From the NCBI GenBank assembly GCA_020634875.1, contig JACKAX010000029.1, forward strand, positions 1 to 46,497: a stretch of DNA of 46,497 bases, in the 5' to 3' direction. This document shows positions 42,239 to 46,497 of the stretch, one piece after another (the first letter of the stretch is position 1; each line of letters starts with the position of its first letter). Source of the stretch: Anaerolineales bacterium. Lineage in GTDB: Bacteria; Chloroflexota; Anaerolineae; Anaerolineales; JABWBV01. A program made the position numbers and the translations under genes. Below the pieces are notes generated by a model. That model did no database searches, had not been told where the DNA came from, and was given only the letters and a program-made list of their open reading frames with translations.

Positions 42239-43029
42239 AGGATTTGTTCCAACAAGGTGGTAAGGTCTGGGGCTATCCAGTCAGGTTCCGGATGCCACGC
42301 TTGAGCCTGCTCTAGCGTGGTGACACCTGATAGGACGAGAGCGGTTTTGCAGTTTGTATTCTGTCCACCTAGAATGTCCGTCTCGAGCCGGTCACCGACA
42401 GCGAGGGTCTCTTCGGGGGAGGTGTTGAGGCGTTCCAGGGCTTGTTGGTACATGATCGGGCCAGGTTTGCCGATGATGATGGGGGAGATGTCGGAGGCCG
42501 TTTCGAGGAGAGCGAGGATCGAACCCGCGCCGGGGACTAACCCCGCGGGCGTTGGAAAACTCCGATCAGGGTTAGTACCGATGAAGGTGGCTCCGGCCCG
42601 GATCAGTAAAGTGGCCTGGGCAAGTTTTTCGTATGAAAGGTAGCGATCCATCGCCGCGACGACGGTGTGGACGGGGGACGCGTCAGAACTAAGGGTGAAA
42701 CCTTTTTCGCGAAGGGTTTCAATGAGGCCGGTCTCGCCGACAACAAAAACGGGACCGCCTTCGGGGTATTGGGTTTTCAGGTGTTGGGCGGTGGCCTGTG
42801 AAGAGGTAATGATCTGCCAGGGTTCGATGGTGACGCCGAACTCGGCAAGTTTTTGGAGGTAGGAGGCGACGGAGCGGGTGGCGTTGTTGGTGGCGAGGAT
42901 GACGCGCAACCCACGGGCAGCGATCCGGGAGAAGATGGCGGGCAAGTTCCCGATGGGTTCTTGATCCCGCCAGAGAACGCCATCCATATCGAGGATGAGG
43001 GCGCGGATGGGGGTGGGGGAGGTGAGCAT
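42235..43029 (-). CDS. HAD-IIA family phosphatase, NagD-like
   Basis: The protein has 264 residues from ATG 43029. The in-frame start 48 bases earlier adds residues unlike the family. The catalytic Asp14 and Asp16 are in ILDMDGVLW. ILATNNATRS is motif II, and GKPGPIMYQQAL with AVGDRLETDILGG form motifs III and IV. It is a class IIA HAD phosphatase that dephosphorylates sugar phosphates, nucleotides or glycolate-type phosphates. It heads the operon with rlmN, the lipid kinase and the methyltransferase. A hairpin upstream separates it from clpP. Confidence 0.9.
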   Translation of the reverse strand: MLTSPTPIRALILDMDGVLWRDQEPIGNLPAIFSRIAARGLRVILATNNATRSVASYLQKLAEFGVTIEPWQIITSSQATAQHLKTQYPEGGPVFVVGETGLIETLREKGFTLSSDASPVHTVVAAMDRYLSYEKLAQATLLIRAGATFIGTNPDRSFPTPAGLVPGAGSILALLETASDISPIIIGKPGPIMYQQALERLNTSPEETLAVGDRLETDILGGQNTNCKTALVLSGVTTLEQAQAWHPEPDWIAPDLTTLLEQIL

Positions 43030-43089
43030 GATTTGTGATAAGGGTTGGATGACGATTGGGATTTGGATATTATACACGCGAGATTAAAC

Positions 43090-43119
43090 AAATCAGCCAG
43101 GGGGAAACCTGGCTGATTT
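43090..43119 (-). terminator. Terminator of clpP
   Basis: A perfect 12-base stem (aaatcagccagg, cctggctgattt) with a six-base loop lies about 20 bases past the clpP stop. On the minus strand it runs into TTTGTTTAA. Confidence 0.85.
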
Positions 43120-43140
43120 ATTTTGCAGGATAGGTTGGAA

Positions 43141-43752
43141 TTAAGCAGAGATTTTCGCTTCGGCGGTTTCGAGGACATGGTCTACCAGGCCGTAGCGCAC
43201 GGCGTCCTTGGCTTCCATATATACGTCGCGGTCGGTGTCCCGCTCAATAACTTCAAGGGGTTGGCCAGTATGTTTGGAGAGGACGCCGTTGAGCAGGGAT
43301 TTTAGCTTCAAAATCTGGCGGGCCTGGATTTCGATGTCGGTGGCCTGACCTTGTGCGCCGCCCAGGGGTTGGTGGAGGTGGATGGTGGCGTTGGGGAGAG
43401 CATAGCGTTCGCCTTTGGTGCCAGCGGTGAGGAGGACGGTACCGAACGAAGCTGTGACACCCACGGCAATCGTGCGAATTGGGTTGGTGAGCATCTGCAT
43501 GGTGTCGTAGATGGCTAATCCGGCGTAAATTTCACCCCCTGGTGAATTGATGTACATTTGGATGGGGGCCTCGGGGTCTTCGCTGTTAAGGTACAGGAGT
43601 TGAGCCACGATCAGGTTCGCAATTTGGGCGTTGATCGGGGTGCCGAGAAAAACGATCCGGTTGCGGAGAAGGAGCGAGTAAATGTCGTAGGCTCGCTCGC
43701 CGCGTCCGGAGGTCTCGATGACCATGGGGATAACTGACTGGGGGTTAAACAT
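43141..43752 (-). CDS. clpP: ATP-dependent Clp protease proteolytic subunit
   Basis: ClpP, 203 residues, forms the two-ring protease chamber fed by ClpX or ClpA/C. The catalytic triad is Ser102 ([11 protein letters not shown]), His127 (IHLHQPLGG) and an Asp in [10 protein letters not shown]. The usual residue after the serine is Met; here it is Phe. [19 protein letters not shown] matches the family oxyanion region. It lies 26 bases after trigger factor in the same direction, a common pairing, but clpX does not follow. Confidence 0.96.
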   Translation of the reverse strand: MFNPQSVIPMVIETSGRGERAYDIYSLLLRNRIVFLGTPINAQIANLIVAQLLYLNSEDPEAPIQMYINSPGGEIYAGLAIYDTMQMLTNPIRTIAVGVTASFGTVLLTAGTKGERYALPNATIHLHQPLGGAQGQATDIEIQARQILKLKSLLNGVLSKHTGQPLEVIERDTDRDVYMEAKDAVRYGLVDHVLETAEAKISA

Positions 43753-43778
43753 AATTGTTCCTTTTTTTCCTTTTGACG

Positions 43779-45299
43779 TTATTCAGTGGTTTCTTCGAAG
43801 GCAGGCTCTGTGGAAGCAGCTTCTATGGAAGTGGTTTCCACTGGAGCGTCCTCGGTGGAAGATTCTTCTGCGGAAATGGCTTCCGATGAAGTTCCTTCGA
43901 GTTCATTCGCCGTAGCTTCTGCATCAGTGGCGAGCGCGGCCTGTTTTTCGAGTTCACCGCTCGCCATATCACGGAGATGCTGGAGGGTTTTGTTCAGTAA
44001 CGTGTTGTTGTAAATGTTGGCGGTCAGACCACGCAGGGCATCGTCGTTGAAGGCGCGGCGGGCTTCACGTTCGCTCATCCCAGAAAGCAGGTGGCCGAGG
44101 GTGTGTTCGATTTCGTGTTGGACTTCGTTGGGGTCAACCTGGATGTTTTCTTGTGTGGCGACTTCCATTAACAGGAGCGATTCCTTCAAACGCTGTTCCG
44201 CACCTGGGCGCATATCTTCACGAAGTTCTTCTTCCGTTTTATTGACCGCTTTTACGTAAATATCCATCGAGATGCCTTGATTTTCGAGACGGCTCTTGAG
44301 CCGGTTGAAGACCAGATCTAATTCATCTTCGACAGCTTCTTGGGGGTATTTAATTTCGGCTCCGTTGACCAGGGAGTCAAGAATTTGTTGGGCATATGCT
44401 TCGTCGTAGCCGGATGATTCGCGTTCGAGCAGCTGTTTGTGGGTGTCGGCTTCAAATTCTTCGACGGTTTCGTAAGGCCCCATCCGTTTGATGAAGGTTT
44501 CATCAATTGCGGGGACGACACGTGAGCTGACTTTGGTCACTGAGATTTCGTAATTGGCGGTTTTGCCTTTCAGGGAAATGCTGTCACCTTCTTCGGTTTC
44601 TTCGTCTTCGTAATCTTCCGGGAAGGTGTAGCTGGCCGTTTTGTTTTCGCCAGCAGAGGCTCCGATCAGTAAACGGGAAAAGCCGGGGAAGGGCCATTCG
44701 TGGGTAGCGTCCGCCGTTTCGGGTTCGATGACAACAGGGTAGGATTTGTGGTCAATATAGGGAGTTTCTTCTTCGCTGTCGGTAAATTTTCCGGACAGCT
44801 CGATGTTCACGAGGTCGCTTTCTTCCGCAGGACGATCCACCAAGGTGACTTCGGCGTACATTTCGCGCATTCCTTCGATGGCTTTTGCAACATTATCATC
44901 CGTGACTTCGGGCCGTTCGTATGGGAATCGGAGGCTTTTGTAGTCGCCGAGGGTAACGACGGGAGCCAGAGGAATGCTGAATTGAGCGGTGGGAGGAGTA
45001 GCTTCCAGACTGAGATTTTCCAATTTGCCAGGGCCGTAGGGTTGTACGCCACTTTCATCCAACACTTTGGGATAGATTTCATCAATCAAGCCTTCGATGG
45101 CTTCTTCGAGAATGCGCCCTTCTCCGATATGCCGTAGAACCATGTGGTAGGGAGCTTTGCCAGGACGGAAGCCTGGAATATGGGTGGTGCGTGCTAATTT
45201 CCGGGCGGCCTGTTGCTTTTTCCGTTCAATTTGGGCCGGTTCCAGTTCTACGGTCAACATAGCCTGGTGTTGATCATTGTGTTCCGTTTGGATGTTCAA
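43779..45299 (-). CDS. tig: Trigger factor
   Basis: Trigger factor, 506 residues, is the ribosome-bound chaperone that meets nascent chains. The ribosome-binding segment [14 protein letters not shown] is at about 41-54, followed by the peptidyl-prolyl isomerase domain (about 155-255) and the helical arms. The start is TTG 45299, with AAGGA about nine bases upstream; the N-terminus fits relatives. The last 40 or so residues form a Ser/Thr/Glu-rich repetitive tail ([19 protein letters not shown] and more) that lengthens it beyond the usual 430-460. It follows tRNA-Leu after 77 bases and precedes clpP. Confidence 0.95.
   Translation of the reverse strand: MNIQTEHNDQHQAMLTVELEPAQIERKKQQAARKLARTTHIPGFRPGKAPYHMVLRHIGEGRILEEAIEGLIDEIYPKVLDESGVQPYGPGKLENLSLEATPPTAQFSIPLAPVVTLGDYKSLRFPYERPEVTDDNVAKAIEGMREMYAEVTLVDRPAEESDLVNIELSGKFTDSEEETPYIDHKSYPVVIEPETADATHEWPFPGFSRLLIGASAGENKTASYTFPEDYEDEETEEGDSISLKGKTANYEISVTKVSSRVVPAIDETFIKRMGPYETVEEFEADTHKQLLERESSGYDEAYAQQILDSLVNGAEIKYPQEAVEDELDLVFNRLKSRLENQGISMDIYVKAVNKTEEELREDMRPGAEQRLKESLLLMEVATQENIQVDPNEVQHEIEHTLGHLLSGMSEREARRAFNDDALRGLTANIYNNTLLNKTLQHLRDMASGELEKQAALATDAEATANELEGTSSEAISAEESSTEDAPVETTSIEAASTEPAFEETTE
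43786..43905 (-). repeat. Low-complexity repeats coding the trigger factor tail
   Basis: Short degenerate units of about 15-18 bases (ggaag...ttct...ggtttcc on the plus strand) code for [23 protein letters not shown] and similar acidic blocks. The tail is probably disordered and variable between strains. Confidence 0.65.
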
Positions 45300-45376
45300 A
45301 ATGGGTTCCTTGAATGTGAAATGAGGCTGGCGAAAACGAGCCTGTGCCCGCTAAACACGAAAGCCCCTTAAGTAGG

Positions 45377-45458
45377 TGAGGAAGAAGGGGGTCGAACCCT
45401 TACGCCTTTCGGCACATGATCCTAAGTCATGCCTGTCTGCCAATTCCAGCACTTCCTC
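45377..45458 (-). tRNA. tRNA-Leu (anticodon UAG)
   Basis: The minus strand folds into a class II tRNA: acceptor GAGGAAG pairs with CTTCCTC, the anticodon stem CATGA/TCATG encloses CTTAGGA, and there is a variable arm GTGCCGAAAGGCG and a GGGTTCGACCC-type T arm. The anticodon TAG reads Leu CUN codons, mainly CUA. The CCA end is not encoded. It has its own promoter and lies just upstream of tig. Confidence 0.95.
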
Positions 45459-45485
45459 ATAAGCGGCTCTTTTATGAGCGGCGAA

Positions 45486-45514
45486 ATTATACGCGAACGC
45501 GATCATAGCGTCAA
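45486..45514 (-). promoter_or_regulatory. Promoter of tRNA-Leu and probably tig
   Basis: TTGACG (45514-45509) and TATAAT (45491-45486) on the minus strand are 17 bases apart. Transcription would start near 45479, about 21 bases before the tRNA. No terminator is seen between the tRNA and tig. Confidence 0.85.
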
Positions 45515-45610
45515 TGAAGCGTTTTTTTTTATATAGCATTCTTACAAAACTCCAATAGCAAAACCGGGTTTCCATCCCTTTATTTTCAGTAAAACCCAAA
45601 ACCGACAGGG

Positions 45611-45616
45611 TATAAT
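45611..45616 (+). promoter_or_regulatory. Probable -10 box of the small hypothetical gene
   Basis: TATAAT lies about 62 bases before TTG 45678. The -35 region is weak. Confidence 0.4.
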
Positions 45617-45677
45617 GAGGCTTCCTAAAAAGGGATAGCCTTTTGGGAAATCTTGTTTCAATTATTGGAGCGTTATT

Positions 45678-46097
45678 TTGAGTCGTGTTATTAATCCTAA
45701 TGCTCTGGGGAAAGAACGCGAACATTTGGTAAAGGCGATTGTCTTAGCCTTACGTGAACTAGCCCAGCAATCATCCACAAATGAACAAACCCATGACCTG
45801 ACGGCTTTTGTTGTTCTTTCACTTGAGACAATCGCCGCGACGATTGATCCTTCGGTGCAGGCATGGGAGAAAAAAGGCTATTGGGTAAAAGCCGACCGTT
45901 TTCGGATGGATTGGATGTGGACAGGACAGTATGCAAAAACATTACGCGAGGCGTTATTATCCCAGGATTGGTCACAGGTGGTGTTGTCTTCAGTGAAAAT
46001 TGGCGGCAAACTAAACAATGTCAAAATTCCTGTGCGAAATCGGATTGGGCAACCCTGGGTGGGGGCGTGGAAGAGGTTGTCAGAAACGAATGTCTGA
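45678..46097 (+). CDS. Conserved-looking protein of unknown function
   Basis: This 139-residue protein starts at TTG 45678, seven bases after GGAG. I do not recognise the family. It is soluble, with an N-terminal helical half (EHLVKAIVLALRELAQQS, LTAFVVLSLETIAATID) and a Trp/Arg-rich middle (WEKKGYWVKADRFRMDWMW), and ends with a basic segment (KLNNVKIPVRNRIGQPWVGAW). Clear ribosome site, -10 box and terminator make it a real gene. It is divergent from tRNA-Leu/tig and converges on the next small gene. The basic, aromatic end could bind nucleic acid, but that is only a guess. Confidence 0.75.
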   Translation: MSRVINPNALGKEREHLVKAIVLALRELAQQSSTNEQTHDLTAFVVLSLETIAATIDPSVQAWEKKGYWVKADRFRMDWMWTGQYAKTLREALLSQDWSQVVLSSVKIGGKLNNVKIPVRNRIGQPWVGAWKRLSETNV

Positions 46098-46113
46098 CGC
46101 CTTTGGGAGATCA

Positions 46114-46146
46114 AAAAAACGCCGTTATTCGAAAACGGCGTTTTTT
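46114..46146. terminator. Bidirectional terminator
   Basis: A 13-base stem (aaaaaacgccgtt, aacggcgtttttt) with a seven-base loop lies between two convergent genes and has T runs on both strands. Confidence 0.9.
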
Positions 46147-46160
46147 GCTTATTGGAGCCT

Positions 46161-46493
46161 TTAGCGTGAGTAGGAGTCCCGATCTCGCGAATATGACCCG
46201 TAAGAAGGCCGTTCGGGACGGTTCATTCTAGTTTTGAGCGCCACTGCATAAACTGAAATACCTTCATCCGCATCAAAAGCTGGATAACCTTCGATAATGA
46301 GGCTTTCGGTAATTTCGCCGCTGGCACCGACCAGCCGGTCCCAACTTCGTTCGGGTACATATACCCGGTAGCTAGTGTTCTCGGCGGGAGCGGGTAATTC
46401 GCGAGGAAGATTGGGCACGCGGAAACTGGTTAGGGTAAAGGCTACGTAACCCGGGCCACGATAAATCTCAGCTGGAATGCCGATGAGAGTCAT
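46161..46493 (-). CDS. Small protein of unknown function, possibly OB-fold
   Basis: The visible frame has 110 residues from ATG 46493, four bases from the window edge, so the true start may lie further upstream. The beta-rich core (YVAFTLTSFRVPN, TSYRVYVPERSWDRL, SLIIEGYPAFD, ISVYAVALKTR) with a short Arg/Asp/Ser/Tyr-rich tail (RPSYGSYSRDRDSYSR) reminds me of small OB-fold single-strand-binding proteins. That likeness is weak and I cannot confirm it. The terminator at 46114-46146 serves it. Confidence 0.65.
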   Translation of the reverse strand: MTLIGIPAEIYRGPGYVAFTLTSFRVPNLPRELPAPAENTSYRVYVPERSWDRLVGASGEITESLIIEGYPAFDADEGISVYAVALKTRMNRPERPSYGSYSRDRDSYSR

Positions 46494-46497
46494 TTTT

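Noticed and set aside
43141..43752. ClpP as an inactive ClpR-like subunit because Phe follows the catalytic Ser
   Set aside because: Ser102, His127 and the Asp region are all present, so activity is expected.

Overview
The window reads as a chromosomal segment of a Chloroflexota bacterium, most likely class Anaerolineae. The grounds are indirect: many secreted proteins and lipoproteins with Pro/Thr-rich linkers, a large HTH/NB-ARC/TPR regulator, a trigger factor whose N-terminus (MNIQTEH) resembles Chloroflexota homologues as I remember them, and secreted proteins ending in a short FIPYIQR / YLPLVQK type tail. There is no rRNA or other decisive marker gene, so the placement is an inference. 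Most genes lie on the minus strand. I saw no insertion sequence, prophage or CRISPR array.

Layout. 1-10620: two very large secreted paralogues in tandem on the minus strand, multidomain surface or exported proteins with carboxypeptidase-regulatory-like, P-domain, MAM-like and propeller modules; the first runs off the left edge. 10718-15027: small-molecule metabolism (metallo-beta-lactamase-fold hydrolase, class III aminotransferase, aldo/keto reductase, secreted sugar dehydrogenase lipoprotein). 15116-19824: a complete polar amino acid ABC importer of the Aap/Bzt type, in the order binding protein, two permeases, ATPase, with a clear promoter and an intra-operon hairpin. 19972-25040: three exported proteins (heparinase/alginate-lyase-like lipoprotein, right-handed beta-helix protein, small lipoprotein), each followed by a hairpin or inverted repeat, next to a divergent NB-ARC/TPR regulator (25166-27553). 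27602-33769: YbaK-type deacylase, a response regulator/histidine kinase pair with phased direct repeats upstream, uvrB, and a PHP-domain protein. 33818-38390: secG with a good promoter, an orphan peptide-binding protein, murA with Asp in place of the active-site Cys, a prepilin peptidase and an orphan open frame that follows its stop codon. 38441-46493: housekeeping minus-strand operons (PP2C-like phosphatase plus P-loop protein; HAD phosphatase-rlmN-lipid kinase-methyltransferase; tig-clpP preceded by tRNA-Leu), then two small proteins of unknown function.

How the genes work together. The cell imports amino acids (Aap system) and probably peptides, exports large adhesive or scavenging proteins through Sec, and senses its surroundings with at least one two-component pair and one NB-ARC/TPR regulator. 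The most interesting signals are the shared C-terminal tail on the two complete secreted proteins that lack a lipobox, the tandem giant paralogues with an internal 1404-bp duplication, candidate operators at both regulators, the Asp-type MurA, and the open frame that continues in frame past the prepilin peptidase stop codon.
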